Positions 24,578 to 34,579 of a DNA stretch of 64,000 bases are shown here, one piece after another. Origin of the DNA: Paenibacillus tyrphae (GTDB lineage: Bacteria; Bacillota; Bacilli; Paenibacillales; NBRC-103111); assembly GCF_024158745.1 (NCBI RefSeq), contig NZ_JAMZAW010000033.1, forward strand, positions 1 through 64,000, given 5' to 3'. Under the pieces are notes generated by a model. It made no database searches. It had not been told where the DNA came from and worked only from the letters and a program-made list of their open reading frames with translations. Each line of letters begins with the position of its first letter. Positions within the stretch are counted from its first letter, which is position 1. A program made the translations under genes and the position numbers.

Positions 24578-26908
24578 ATGAAGAAGAAAATCATCATCTG
24601 GAGTGTGGCGGTCGGCATGGCCGTCAGCAGCTTGGCGGGTTGCGAGAGAGAAGAGGAACAAGAGCGCATAAGCTTAACCCCAGCAAGCACGGTAGAGCGT
24701 AAGGACTTTACTTTTGACATCAACCCTGCAACGTTCGATCTTACGATCGAACAAGACGGCGTACGCGAGCAGGCGGCGGCTCCCATGCCCGAGTCCAAGG
24801 TGACGGAGCTGAAGCGCGAAGCGGACAAGGTGGAATGGACTTATCCCGAGCGGAAGGTGAAGGTCGCTCTCGAAAAGAAACCGGGCTATCTGGACATCAC
24901 GCTTCAATCGACGGGGGCGGAGCGGTTCCAGTGGCCCAAGGTGAGCGCGGACAGCTATATCCTTCCATTATGGGAAGGCAAATTCGTTCCCGGCCGCGAT
25001 CCGAGCTGGAAGACGTTCCTTGATGGGGAAACGATGACTTGGAGCGAGTCGTTCTCGATGAATTTTTTTGCGCTGAACAAGAAGCATTATTCATTGGTGT
25101 ATATTCTGAAGCACCCTTTTAATCATGAGGTGCACTTTGATACGAAGGATAACATTCAATTTCAGCTCGACCACGAATTTCCTTCCGTTAATCCGGATCG
25201 AACGTACGGCTTCCGCCTGTATGTTGCGGACAGCGACCCTGTACAAATCGCCAGACTGTACAAAAGCGCACTGGAAGAGAAGTCCGCCATCGTCACGCTC
25301 ACGCAGAAAGCGAAGGTGAATCCGGAAATCGAAAAGCTGTATGGTGCGCCCCACATTTATTTGTGGAATAACGACCTGCTTGCGCCTGAAGATATCAACT
25401 GGCCGCGATGGAGAGCCGGCTTGAAAAGTCCGCTGTACCCCTGGGTTTCGCAGCTGCTGGCACAGTATACGGAGGATGGCGCGAAGGAGTTCGATACTGT
25501 GTTCAAGCAGGTGTCCGGTCAAGATCACGTCGAGAAATACCAGAAGGCGGTGATCGTGCGTGCGCTCAATCAAGTGCTGAAACTGAAGGAGCTCTACAAC
25601 GCCGGTGTATTTCAACCGTCGGATGCGGCGGCCCGGCAGCTCATTCAGCAGGGCGTCGCGGCTTTAAGCGAGCAAAAGCTGTACCAGCTCAACAAAATGC
25701 TGCTAAAAAGCGTATTAACGGATGCGGTTGGGCCTGTCAAGGATTGGGGAAAAGCGGATTCGACCGATATCATAAGCGAGATGCCGCAGCTTGGCATCAA
25801 GAAGGCGTGGATCGGTCTGCCGAACTGGATTAACGGCCTGATGAACCCGAAGTTTGTGGAGCAGGCGGACCGGGCCGGCTATCTCGTCGCTCCGTATGAC
25901 TCGTATCATTCCATCCATGAGAAGGAAAATCGAGATTGGAATACCGCTTATTTTGGCAATGGACCGCTGTACGAGCAAGCGACGATTACGAACAAGAAGG
26001 GTGAGAAGGTCAAAGGGTTTCTGGGAAGAGGGCGCAAAATCAATCCGACTTTGGCGCTTCCGCTGGTCAAGCAGCGCGTCCAAAGCATTATGCAGGACGG
26101 AATTCCGTACCGCTCCTGGTTCGTGGACGCCGATGCGACAGGGGAGATCTACGACGATTACTCGCCCGAGCATCCGACGACGCAAGAGCAGGACATGAAA
26201 GCCAGACTGGAGCGAATGGCGTATATCGCGAACGAGAAAAAAATGGTCGTCGGCTCGGAAACGGGGAACGATTTTGCCAGCGGGGTGATTGCCTTTGCCC
26301 ACGGTTTGGAGACACCGGTGATCAAGTGGGGCGATCCGGACATGCGGGTCAACAAGTCCAGCGAATACTATGTGGGCGGCTACTATTCGACGCAGGGCGG
26401 CATTCCGGAAAGGTACCGCAAACAGGTTCCGGTGAAGGAGCTGTATAAGCGCATTTATATCGATCCGGCTTATTCGCTGCCGCTCTACAAGCTGGTCTAT
26501 AACGATTCGGTCATTACGACGCATCACTGGGAATGGGGCAGCTTCAAAATCAAGGATGCGGTCGTGGAGCGAATGATGACGGAATTTTTGTATAACGTTC
26601 CGCCGCTGTACCATCTCGATCAGCAGCAATGGGCGAAGGATAAACAAACGATTGCCGCTTATTTGAAGGAATGGGCGCCGTTTCATCAGCAGGCCGTCAC
26701 CCGTCCGATGACCGGCTTCCGCATTCATACGCCGGACCGGCTTGTGCAAAGCACGGAGTTCGGCAGTGACTTGAAGGTGACCGCCAACTATTCCGCCGCC
26801 GATTACCGGGATGAGCAGGGAACCGTTATCAGGCCGCGAACCGTCGTTATCTACGAAGGGGGACAAAGCAGGACCGTCGATCTGTCTACTATCATGAAAG
26901 CGAGCTAG
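24578..26908 (+). CDS. GH129/GH101-like glycoside hydrolase lipoprotein
   Basis: A 776-residue cell-surface enzyme with lipobox SLAGC (Cys22). After a beta-rich N-terminal domain (to about residue 280), the barrel contains FVDADATGEIYDDYSPEHPT, with Asp517 or Asp519 as candidate nucleophile. VVGSETGND, with Glu561, follows as candidate acid/base, and the spacing resembles that known for GH129 alpha-N-acetylgalactosaminidase (from memory). HHWEWGSFK lies later. Substrates of the family are alpha-GalNAc or similar glycans. The ATG follows GGAGG by seven bases. It heads an operon with an OmpR-type regulator and histidine kinase, which suggests glycan sensing. Confidence 0.75.
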   Translation: MKKKIIIWSVAVGMAVSSLAGCEREEEQERISLTPASTVERKDFTFDINPATFDLTIEQDGVREQAAAPMPESKVTELKREADKVEWTYPERKVKVALEKKPGYLDITLQSTGAERFQWPKVSADSYILPLWEGKFVPGRDPSWKTFLDGETMTWSESFSMNFFALNKKHYSLVYILKHPFNHEVHFDTKDNIQFQLDHEFPSVNPDRTYGFRLYVADSDPVQIARLYKSALEEKSAIVTLTQKAKVNPEIEKLYGAPHIYLWNNDLLAPEDINWPRWRAGLKSPLYPWVSQLLAQYTEDGAKEFDTVFKQVSGQDHVEKYQKAVIVRALNQVLKLKELYNAGVFQPSDAAARQLIQQGVAALSEQKLYQLNKMLLKSVLTDAVGPVKDWGKADSTDIISEMPQLGIKKAWIGLPNWINGLMNPKFVEQADRAGYLVAPYDSYHSIHEKENRDWNTAYFGNGPLYEQATITNKKGEKVKGFLGRGRKINPTLALPLVKQRVQSIMQDGIPYRSWFVDADATGEIYDDYSPEHPTTQEQDMKARLERMAYIANEKKMVVGSETGNDFASGVIAFAHGLETPVIKWGDPDMRVNKSSEYYVGGYYSTQGGIPERYRKQVPVKELYKRIYIDPAYSLPLYKLVYNDSVITTHHWEWGSFKIKDAVVERMMTEFLYNVPPLYHLDQQQWAKDKQTIAAYLKEWAPFHQQAVTRPMTGFRIHTPDRLVQSTEFGSDLKVTANYSAADYRDEQGTVIRPRTVVIYEGGQSRTVDLSTIMKAS

Positions 26909-26954
26909 AGAATGGTGGCAGGTCGTCCCTTAGCGTACAAGGAGGCTGCAAGAC

Positions 26955-27602
26955 ATGAACGTATTGCTGGCGGACGATGAGCCGCTGATGCTGCAGATTT
27001 TAAAAACTTATTTCTCGAAGGAAGGGTTCGGCACGCTTCTGGCGCAGGACGGGGAAGAAGCGCTGGAGCTGTTTTATAACCATAAAGTGGATTTGGCGGT
27101 TCTCGATTGGATGATGCCGAAGCGGAGCGGGGTCGAGGTCTGTAAGGAAATCAAGAAAAATAGCCAAACGAGGGTGCTGCTGCTCACGGCCAAGGGCGAG
27201 CAGGAAGACGAATTCGTCGCTTTGAAGTCGGGAGCGGACGATTACGTGCGCAAGCCGTTCGATCCGCGAATCCTGCTCATCCGGGCGCGAAAGCTGCTGC
27301 AGCTCACATCGAAGGTCATGATCGGCGATTTGACTGTCGATCTGGAAGGTCATAAGATTTACCGGGGCGGGCAGGATGTGCAGGCGACGAACAAGGAGTT
27401 TCAGATGATGAAATTTTTGCTCGCCAATCAAGGACAGATCGTCACCCGCAAAATGCTGCTGGATCATGTGTGGGGATTCGACTATTTCGGCGAAGAGCGC
27501 ACGGTCGATACGCACATCCGCAGACTCCGCGAAAAGATCGGCGAGCATCGGATCAAGACATACCGGGGGCTGGGCTACTGCCTTGAGCATGCCGATGAGT
27601 AA
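26955..27602 (+). CDS. OmpR/PhoB family response regulator
   Basis: A 215-residue regulator. The receiver domain (residues 1-115) has Asp7/Asp8, phospho-acceptor Asp51 (LAVLDWMMP) and Lys in YVRKPF. A winged-helix DNA-binding domain follows (about 120-215; HVWGFDYFGEERTVDTHIRRLREKIG). AAGGAGG precedes the start. The kinase gene overlaps its end by 14 bases, so the two form a two-component system cotranscribed with the upstream glycosidase. Confidence 0.95.
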   Translation: MNVLLADDEPLMLQILKTYFSKEGFGTLLAQDGEEALELFYNHKVDLAVLDWMMPKRSGVEVCKEIKKNSQTRVLLLTAKGEQEDEFVALKSGADDYVRKPFDPRILLIRARKLLQLTSKVMIGDLTVDLEGHKIYRGGQDVQATNKEFQMMKFLLANQGQIVTRKMLLDHVWGFDYFGEERTVDTHIRRLREKIGEHRIKTYRGLGYCLEHADE

Positions 27603-29022
27603 ATTGAGCAGGAAGCTGATTCTGCGCATCGCGCTGGTCATATGCGCCGTATGCGCGCTTTCCATGGCTGTGAATACGTTCCTCCTGCCGGATTATTTTC
27701 TGTATCAGAAAAAGCTTAAGCTCGGCGAGTTGAGCTCGCAGCTCGCCGTGATGGAATATCGCGAGCTGGTGCTGCAGATCGAGCATCTGGAAGCGGAGCA
27801 TCAAGTGACCATCGTATATGCTTCCTTGTCGGATACGACCGAAGGAATGAACAGCTGGCTTAAGGAACAGTTGAACCGCAAGGGCATCACGCTCAGCAAG
27901 TTTTGGCTGACCGAGGAGAGCATGGCGAAGCTGCGCGAGGGCGGAAGGGTAAACAAAATTTATAACCAGAGCAAGCTGAAATCGAGCTATTTGGTTAATT
28001 TCTTCCCGGTTGGCGGTAATGTGTTTGCCGTCGGCGAGTCCATCTCGCACTCGTCGGATACGATCGGGATCGTTAACCGGTTCAATGCGTATTTATGGAT
28101 CGGAGCGTTAATCCTATTGATTCTGCTATGCGCGTTATATGCGGCCCGGATCGTGAAGCCGCTGGCCCAGCTGAATGAAACGGCCGAGGCGATTTCGAAT
28201 CTGTCGTTTACGAAGGCGGACCTCAAGACGGGCGACGAAATCGAGTCGCTCGCGCACAGCATCAACCGGATGAGCGATAAATTGGAGGACGCGCACCGGG
28301 CGCTGGAGGCGAAAAATGCGAACCTGCGGAGATTCATTGCCGATATTTCCCATGAGCTGAAAACGCCGTTGTCGTTAATTCAGGTCTACGCGTCCGGGAT
28401 GAAGGACGGCTTGGATGACGGAACTTACGCTGATGTGATCCGGAAGCAGAGCGAGGAAATGGCTGCTATGGTCGACCGGCTGCTGGAGCTGTCCCGCTTG
28501 CAGACCGAACCGTGCCGGTTCGAGCCGGTCGATTTCCGGCAGCTGCTCGTTGAGACGCTCGACGCCTACCGGCCGGCGTTCCGGCAGCAGGGTCTGACGC
28601 TTGATGTCGACGACCATCTGCAGACGGAAGCATGGGTATCGGCTGACCGGCGGAAGCTCGAATCCGTGCTGCATAATTTTGTGACCAATGCGATGAAATA
28701 TACGACCGGCGAGCGGGTCGCCATTGCGGTGGAAACGAAGGAGGACTCCGTTTCCTTTCGGATTGCGAATGGCACGGACATTGCGGATGAAGCCGCGTGG
28801 GCATCGATCTGGGAGCCGTTCTACGTGATGGAAAGCTCCCGGAGCAAGAAGTTTAGCGGCACCGGCCTGGGGCTGTCCATTGCCAGAACCATTTTGCAGA
28901 ACCACCATGCTTCCTTCGGCGTCCATGTGCGGGAAGGGATCGCCGAATTTGATTTTTCATTGCCGCTGCTCCGCTGCTGCGGACCGCTGGCGGAGCACGC
29001 AGCTCACGGGGCGGAACGATGA
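27589..29022 (+). CDS. Sensor histidine kinase
   Basis: A 477-residue membrane kinase with two membrane segments (about residues 10-35 and 165-187) around an extracytoplasmic sensor of about 130 residues. HAMP follows, then HisKA with His255 in FIADISHELKTPLSLIQ, and an HATPase_c domain with N, G1 and G2 boxes (HNFVTNAMKY, GTGLGLSIA). The ATG at 27589 overlaps the regulator stop. The ribosome binding site is weak, so translational coupling is likely. Partner of the response regulator at 26955. Confidence 0.92.
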   Translation: MPMSKLSRKLILRIALVICAVCALSMAVNTFLLPDYFLYQKKLKLGELSSQLAVMEYRELVLQIEHLEAEHQVTIVYASLSDTTEGMNSWLKEQLNRKGITLSKFWLTEESMAKLREGGRVNKIYNQSKLKSSYLVNFFPVGGNVFAVGESISHSSDTIGIVNRFNAYLWIGALILLILLCALYAARIVKPLAQLNETAEAISNLSFTKADLKTGDEIESLAHSINRMSDKLEDAHRALEAKNANLRRFIADISHELKTPLSLIQVYASGMKDGLDDGTYADVIRKQSEEMAAMVDRLLELSRLQTEPCRFEPVDFRQLLVETLDAYRPAFRQQGLTLDVDDHLQTEAWVSADRRKLESVLHNFVTNAMKYTTGERVAIAVETKEDSVSFRIANGTDIADEAAWASIWEPFYVMESSRSKKFSGTGLGLSIARTILQNHHASFGVHVREGIAEFDFSLPLLRCCGPLAEHAAHGAER

Positions 29023-29050
29023 ATCATAGCAAAACGAATGAAGACAAATC

Positions 29051-29092
29051 CAAATCAACCGGGCGAATCAACCGTTCGGTTGATTTGCTTTT
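29051..29092 (+). terminator. Rho-independent terminator
   Basis: CAAATCAACCG (29051-29061) pairs with CGGTTGATTTG (29077-29087), followed by CTTTTT. It ends the glycosidase/two-component operon. Confidence 0.85.
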
Positions 29093-29131
29093 TACCCGCT
29101 CCTCTTAAGATAGAAGCAAGGAGTGAGGAAC

Positions 29132-30082
29132 ATGCAGGAAACCACGAAACCGATTCTCGAAGTCAACGGTCTAACCAAGCGCTTCAAGGCGCATCTAGCG
29201 TTAAAAGGGATATCATTTGCCGTGTACCCGGGGGAAATTCTTTGTTTTCTCGGTCCGAACGGCGCAGGTAAAAGCACGACGATCCACATTCTTTCGGCGG
29301 CGCTGCAAGCAGACGCGGGCGAAATTCGTTTTCGCGGAACACCGTTAGCGCAGGAGGCTAACGGCTTGAAGCGAAGCATCGGAATCGTGCCGCAGGATTT
29401 GGCGATTTACGAGGAAATCTCGGCCGAGCAGAACGTGCGCTTCTTCGCTTCGCTATACGGGCTGAAGGGAAAGGAGCTGCGGGAGCGGGCAGAAGAAGCG
29501 CTTGCTTTCGTCGGCTTGTCCGACCGCAAAGACGACAAGCCGAAGACGTTCTCCGGCGGGATGAAGCGCCGGCTGAACATCGCCTGTGCGATCGCCCATC
29601 AGCCGGAAGTGATTGTCATGGACGAGCCGACGGTCGGCATCGATCCGCAATCGCGCAACCATATTCTGGACTCGATCCGTCAGCTGCGCGAGCAAGGCGC
29701 GACGATTTTATACACAACGCATTACATGGAAGAGGTTGAAGAAATCTCCACCCGCATTATTATTATCGATCATGGCGAAATCATCGCATCCGGAACGAAG
29801 GAAGAGCTGAAGGACCGGTTGGCCGGCGAGAAGCTGTATGAAATTGTCGTCGACAGGACCGAAGGCTTGAATCCGGACGGACTGTACGGGATCAGCGGGG
29901 TGAAGCAGGTGCGGGCCGTTGACAACTTGCTGCGCATCATGACGGTAAGCGGAATCGACAATCTGGATCAGATTATCGTCCATCTGATGCAAAGCGGCAT
30001 CAAAATCCAACACTTGACGAGCTCGGCGGCGAGCCTGGAGTCCGTATTCCTTCAGATGACCGGACGCAAGCTGCGGGATTAG
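29132..30082 (+). CDS. ABC-2 type exporter ATP-binding protein
   Basis: A 316-residue ATPase of the DrrA/CcmA type. Walker A is GPNGAGKST (Lys47), the signature is FSGGMKRRLNIACAIAHQP and Walker B is VIVMDEPTVGIDP. The C-terminal extension (about 220-316) is typical of drug or lipid exporters. The ATG at 29132 follows AAGGAG by eight bases. It lies in an operon with two ABC-2 permeases. The substrate is not visible. Confidence 0.93.
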   Translation: MQETTKPILEVNGLTKRFKAHLALKGISFAVYPGEILCFLGPNGAGKSTTIHILSAALQADAGEIRFRGTPLAQEANGLKRSIGIVPQDLAIYEEISAEQNVRFFASLYGLKGKELRERAEEALAFVGLSDRKDDKPKTFSGGMKRRLNIACAIAHQPEVIVMDEPTVGIDPQSRNHILDSIRQLREQGATILYTTHYMEEVEEISTRIIIIDHGEIIASGTKEELKDRLAGEKLYEIVVDRTEGLNPDGLYGISGVKQVRAVDNLLRIMTVSGIDNLDQIIVHLMQSGIKIQHLTSSAASLESVFLQMTGRKLRD

Positions 30083-30095
30083 GAGGGGTGGGGAG

Positions 30096-30842
30096 ATGTA
30101 TTCGTTTTACGTGATTTTGAAGCGGGACTTCATCAATCTGGCGCTCAACCCGGTTCTTTTGTTGACCAATACGGTATTTCCGCTGCTGCTTGTGCTGGTC
30201 CTCGGTTATTTAAGCAATGGCGCATACAGCGGCGAAACCATGAACGGCTACGATTATTACGGCGTGACGATCATGGTGTACACGGCTGTGAACGTATCGA
30301 TGACGGCCGCGAACAGCTTTATGGAACGGACCCTCAAGTCGAGCAATCTGCGAATTTTGTACTCGCCGATCCCGCTTGCCTTCGTTTACCTTTCGAAAAT
30401 TACGGCGACGGTTCTGTTTTGCGGCTTATCGATGCTCATCACATTGGCCGTGCTGAACTGGGGAATGGACGTTCATCTGGGAGGTTCGAACATCGGCTAT
30501 GTGGCCGTACTGCTGCTTTTGCTGATGCTCATGTCGGCTGCGCTCGGCGTTTGGCTGTGCTGTTTGTTTAAAAGCGAAGAGGCATCGAACAAATTACTAA
30601 GTATGGTTAACAATGTGCTGGCTTTCCTTGGCGGCTTGTTTTTCCAGTTGGACGGACTTGGTGAAACGGTGGCGAAGGTGTCCTACTTCTCTCCGGTCAA
30701 ATGGGTATCGGAAGCGATATTCCGTATCATTTACGATCATGATCCCGCATTGTTTGCGACTGCCGCCGCGGTGATGCTGGGTGCAACCGCGCTGCTGCTG
30801 CTTGGCTGCAAACTGACATTCAAGACGGAGGATTACGTATGA
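30096..30842 (+). CDS. ABC-2 type transporter permease
   Basis: A 248-residue membrane protein with about six helices in the ABC-2 order: NPVLLLTNTVFPLLLVLVLGYL near the start, a NNVLAFLGGLFFQLDGL segment near residue 170, and a final helix at about 220-240. It lies 13 bases after the ATPase gene and overlaps the next permease by four bases. Confidence 0.88.
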   Translation: MYSFYVILKRDFINLALNPVLLLTNTVFPLLLVLVLGYLSNGAYSGETMNGYDYYGVTIMVYTAVNVSMTAANSFMERTLKSSNLRILYSPIPLAFVYLSKITATVLFCGLSMLITLAVLNWGMDVHLGGSNIGYVAVLLLLLMLMSAALGVWLCCLFKSEEASNKLLSMVNNVLAFLGGLFFQLDGLGETVAKVSYFSPVKWVSEAIFRIIYDHDPALFATAAAVMLGATALLLLGCKLTFKTEDYV

Positions 30843-31819
30843 GAACGCTCATCGATCTTTATATGAACAACTTGCGTCGGATGTGGAGCCGCAAAGGCGT
30901 GCTGCTGCTCGTCCTGGCGTTCTCGCTGCTGGCTTTGTCGCTGGCCGTCTACTTTACTGCGAAGTTCGAGGTGCGGGGGCATTTGGCTTGGATCGGGAAC
31001 GGGACGGAAGCTGTCCGGCCGCAAGGGTTCCAGGTGACCGAGCTGCAGGAGGCTCCCCGCAAGTCGGCTTTGGTACGCGGCCAGTATGACGCCATCGTCT
31101 TCGATGAGGGGAACGGACAGTACCGGATCGAGACGCTCAAAAACGAGGAATTTCGGCAGCTTGTGCTGCAAGCCCTCCGGCATCCCGAGCAAGTGCAGCC
31201 GGATCCGTCGAAGCGGGGTGTCGGTACGAATATCGCCGGTTTCCTTCTGATGTTTCTGATGCTGGAAGGGCTGCTGTTTATGAATTTGTTTACGGAGGAC
31301 AAAGAAAACGGCACATTCAAGCGGGTGATCGTAACCTCCGTCGGGATCGGGCGGTATATGGCCGCGCAAGCCCTCTTCACTTTCTCGTTTGTGTACGTGC
31401 CGACCTATGCGACGATTGCCGTGATCAAGCTTGCGTTCGGGGTGGACATCGGGTTCACGCTGGCCGCATACGCCGGACTCTTAGCCGTCCCGGTAGCTCT
31501 CGGAACCGCCTTTGCCTGGTTTCTTCTGGCCTGCGTCGAAAAGCTGGATAACGCCATGCCGCTGGCGTCGACGATCATTTTGCTCACCTCGCTGCTATCG
31601 GGGAGCTTCGGCAGCAGAACGGCGGAAAACGGGATCATGTATTGGATCACGGGCCTGTTTCCGCAAAAACACTTCCTTGAGCTGGTCGGGGGGCTGGAGC
31701 GGCACGAGGAGATATCCGCTTATGCGGGTCAGCTCGGGTACGTGCTCGGCTTGTCGCTTATTCTGCTTCTGGCCGGACTCGCGGTCGTCCGACGCCGGAT
31801 TCGCGAAGGATGCTACTAA
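30839..31819 (+). CDS. ABC-2 type transporter permease
   Basis: A 326-residue permease with helix 1 at about residues 20-40. A large extracytoplasmic domain (about 40-135) follows, then five clustered helices (about 135-320; NIAGFLLMFLMLEGLLFMNLF first). It overlaps the upstream permease (ATGA). The heterodimer with that permease plus the ATPase forms an exporter. A MalT-like regulator gene follows about 80 bases later. Confidence 0.87.
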   Translation: MRTLIDLYMNNLRRMWSRKGVLLLVLAFSLLALSLAVYFTAKFEVRGHLAWIGNGTEAVRPQGFQVTELQEAPRKSALVRGQYDAIVFDEGNGQYRIETLKNEEFRQLVLQALRHPEQVQPDPSKRGVGTNIAGFLLMFLMLEGLLFMNLFTEDKENGTFKRVIVTSVGIGRYMAAQALFTFSFVYVPTYATIAVIKLAFGVDIGFTLAAYAGLLAVPVALGTAFAWFLLACVEKLDNAMPLASTIILLTSLLSGSFGSRTAENGIMYWITGLFPQKHFLELVGGLERHEEISAYAGQLGYVLGLSLILLLAGLAVVRRRIREGCY

Positions 31820-31900
31820 CAAGCAGGTAATTTATGTTATGATAATTTCGCGGAGCGGCGATGCTCCGACATGATTGCCAGTTAGAACAGGTGGTGCGCC

Positions 31901-34492
31901 ATGATCCCTAACCAAAGGCTGCTAACCGCCCGATTGCGGCCTCCCTCGCCCCGGAGAAACTTCGTGCCGCGCGCAGCGCTGGACGCCAAGCTGGAGCGTT
32001 TGACTGAGGCGAAAGTAACTTTAATTCAAGGAGCGGCCGGGAGCGGTAAAACGTCGCTCCTTTCTGCGTTTCTAAATAAACGGCCGGAGCTTCCGGCCCG
32101 CTGGATCTCGCTGAACGCCGATAATAACGAAGTAGAACAGTTCTGGTACTACGTGTTGGAGGCACTCAAGCCGGATCTGGGAGAGGCCGGCGAATCGCTT
32201 TTAACGCTATTCGTCTCGAAGCCTCACGCTCAGGACATCGAAAGCTTTCTCGTGCTGCTTGTGAATCAGTTGGAGAGCCACGGAGGAACGCTGGTGCTTG
32301 TTTTGGACGATTTTGAAGTGATCGACAGCACCGCGGTTCTTGCTTCCATACAATTTTTCCTCCGTTACGCACCGCAGAGCTTTCATCTCGTTCTCCTGAG
32401 CCGGAGCGCGCCTTGGATGTACTTGGGCGATCTGCGGATGGCGGGAGAATGCCTCGATATCGGAGAAGAGGAGCTGCGGTTCTCGCCGGAGGAAACGAAG
32501 CGGTTCTTGCAGATCACCCTGCAAATGTCCGTAGCCGAAGGGGATGCGGAGCGTCTCCATCGCGTGACGGAAGGCTGGATCGGCGGCCTGCAGCTGACGG
32601 CGCTGGCGTTGGACGCGAATCGGCAGGCGGCCGTCGGTCAAGTGCGCGCGGTGAACAAGTATGTCGTCGATTACTTGTCCAACGAAATCGTCAGCGGCCT
32701 GAAGGAGCAGGAAAAGCGGTTCCTTCTTCAGACCTCGAACCTCCGTTATTTCAATGCCGACATCTGCGACCGGCTGCTGGAAACGGTAGACTCTAAGGCT
32801 ATGCTGCGGCAGCTTGCCGACCGGCACTTGTTTCTCGTCCCTATTGACGAGGAGGAAGGAATTTACCGGTACCATCATATGTTCGGGGAGTTTCTGCAGC
32901 GGCTTTGGCTGGAGGAGGTTGGCTCGAACAGCGCAGCATGGCATGCCCGGGCGTCGGCCGTATATGAAGGCATCGGCGATGTCGAAGAGGGGATTCGCCA
33001 CGCATTGCTTGCCGGCCGAACGGACGAAGCGATTCGCATGATCGGTTTATTGGAAACGTCCGTGCAGGTGTGGGGACATTTGCGCGAGCTTCCGATCGAT
33101 GCGCTGCTGGAGCATCGGGATTTGCTGTTCCAGAGGCTCTTTTACCATTTGTGCAATCTGGAGATGGACTGCTGCCGCGACATGATGAATCACATCAAGC
33201 GCATTTCCCGGGAGGATCGCCTCTGGTCGATCCTATCGATGGCCCGATTGTTCATCGAGGATGACAGCACGATGTCGAGATCGGACCCGCTGGACTGGAT
33301 CGCGGAGATTGACGGGATGCATGTCAGCGACATCACCAAGGCTATTGCGTACATGACGGCGAGCATGATGTGCTCCTTCCGCGACAGGCATAAGGAAGCG
33401 TTAACCTGTCTCGATCAGGCGATTCGGCTCGAACGGAAGGCGCACAATCCGTACATTCACTTTTTTACGGTTACACTCAAATGCCAATTGTTAGAAAAAT
33501 GCGGAGAGCTGGGCTTTGCGGAGCAGCTATACCGCGAAACGTTCCAGACGCTGGAAAAACATGCGATCGTAGCGCCGCTGAAAGTGAATGCTCTCATCGG
33601 CGTCGCCGGGATTTACTTGAAAACGATGCGGCTGGACGAAGCGGAGCAATCGCTGAGACAGGCGGAAGCCGAGCTGAAAATCGATTATTTGTCGTTGGAT
33701 ATGGCCATCGTCTATAACCGGATGGAGCTCGAACTGCTGCGCGGCAACCGGGAGGAGGTCCTGCAGCTTCTGCTCAGGTTGGAAACGATGGGCATTTACG
33801 AAAGCGCCCATTATGTGCCGGCTATCCTGAAATACACGATCAAGCTCGATAAAATTCGGACGCATGCGCTGGAAACGTTCGAGAACGAAGCGGAACGCGG
33901 GGGGCAGGCCGGGACGCTGCGCACGGAGGAGCAGCTTGTCTATGCGAAGGTTTTGGCTTATCGCGGCTTGCGGGAGAAGGCGCTGGCGCAGATCGACGGC
34001 GTTCTGGCCGGAGCAAGAAAACAGGCAGACTACTGGACGATTGTTGAAGCGGCGCTGCTGAAGCTTGAAGTCATGGGCGCGGCAGGACGTGCCGATAAGC
34101 GGCAGCAGCTCCAGTTGGCCCGGGAGGCGATTCACTACGGCTCGTCTTATGGGATCAAGTCGCTTTTTGTGCTGGAAGAGCCTGTCATGCGGCCTTATGC
34201 CGAGCTGCTGCGTCAAGATCAGTCGTCCGAGCTCTCCCTAACCGAAAAGCGCTTCTTACAGGACTTGTTTGCGCTATGGGGACCCGAGGTCTCCGACGGC
34301 CAAGGCTTAACTGACAGGGAACGGGAAGTGCTTGAAGTGCTGGCAACGGGAGCTTCGAACAAAGAGATTGGCGAACGGCTGTGTATTTCACTGGCGACCG
34401 TCAAAACGCACATCATCAACATTTACTCGAAGCTTGGGGTATCCGGACGGATCGAGGCGGTGGAGAAAGCTCGTCATCTGGGGCTTCATTAG
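31901..34492 (+). CDS. MalT-like LuxR-family ATP-dependent regulator (LAL)
   Basis: An 863-residue regulator. The STAND/NACHT-like ATPase has Walker A GAAGSGKTS (about residues 44-52) and VLVLDDFEVID as Walker B. TPR-like helical repeats span about 350-760. A C-terminal LuxR/GerE helix-turn-helix covers about 800-863 (LTDREREVLEVLATGASNKE, then RLCISLATVKTHIINIYSKLG). Members oligomerise on effector and ATP binding to activate transcription. Its position right after the ABC-2 operon makes that operon a candidate target. Confidence 0.93.
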   Translation: MIPNQRLLTARLRPPSPRRNFVPRAALDAKLERLTEAKVTLIQGAAGSGKTSLLSAFLNKRPELPARWISLNADNNEVEQFWYYVLEALKPDLGEAGESLLTLFVSKPHAQDIESFLVLLVNQLESHGGTLVLVLDDFEVIDSTAVLASIQFFLRYAPQSFHLVLLSRSAPWMYLGDLRMAGECLDIGEEELRFSPEETKRFLQITLQMSVAEGDAERLHRVTEGWIGGLQLTALALDANRQAAVGQVRAVNKYVVDYLSNEIVSGLKEQEKRFLLQTSNLRYFNADICDRLLETVDSKAMLRQLADRHLFLVPIDEEEGIYRYHHMFGEFLQRLWLEEVGSNSAAWHARASAVYEGIGDVEEGIRHALLAGRTDEAIRMIGLLETSVQVWGHLRELPIDALLEHRDLLFQRLFYHLCNLEMDCCRDMMNHIKRISREDRLWSILSMARLFIEDDSTMSRSDPLDWIAEIDGMHVSDITKAIAYMTASMMCSFRDRHKEALTCLDQAIRLERKAHNPYIHFFTVTLKCQLLEKCGELGFAEQLYRETFQTLEKHAIVAPLKVNALIGVAGIYLKTMRLDEAEQSLRQAEAELKIDYLSLDMAIVYNRMELELLRGNREEVLQLLLRLETMGIYESAHYVPAILKYTIKLDKIRTHALETFENEAERGGQAGTLRTEEQLVYAKVLAYRGLREKALAQIDGVLAGARKQADYWTIVEAALLKLEVMGAAGRADKRQQLQLAREAIHYGSSYGIKSLFVLEEPVMRPYAELLRQDQSSELSLTEKRFLQDLFALWGPEVSDGQGLTDREREVLEVLATGASNKEIGERLCISLATVKTHIINIYSKLGVSGRIEAVEKARHLGLH

Positions 34493-34503
34493 CGGAAAAG
34501 ATC

Positions 34504-34543
34504 AAAGACTCATACCGGCGCATGCCGGATATGAGTCTTTGTT
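34504..34543 (+). terminator. Rho-independent terminator
   Basis: An almost perfect long hairpin: AAAGACTCATA plus CGGC pair with GCCG plus TATGAGTCTTT, ending in a T-rich tail. It may work on both strands, since a convergent gene follows. Confidence 0.9.
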
Positions 34544-34579
34544 TGTAGGCCGTTGTGCGGCCAAACGGGCGAACCGCTT

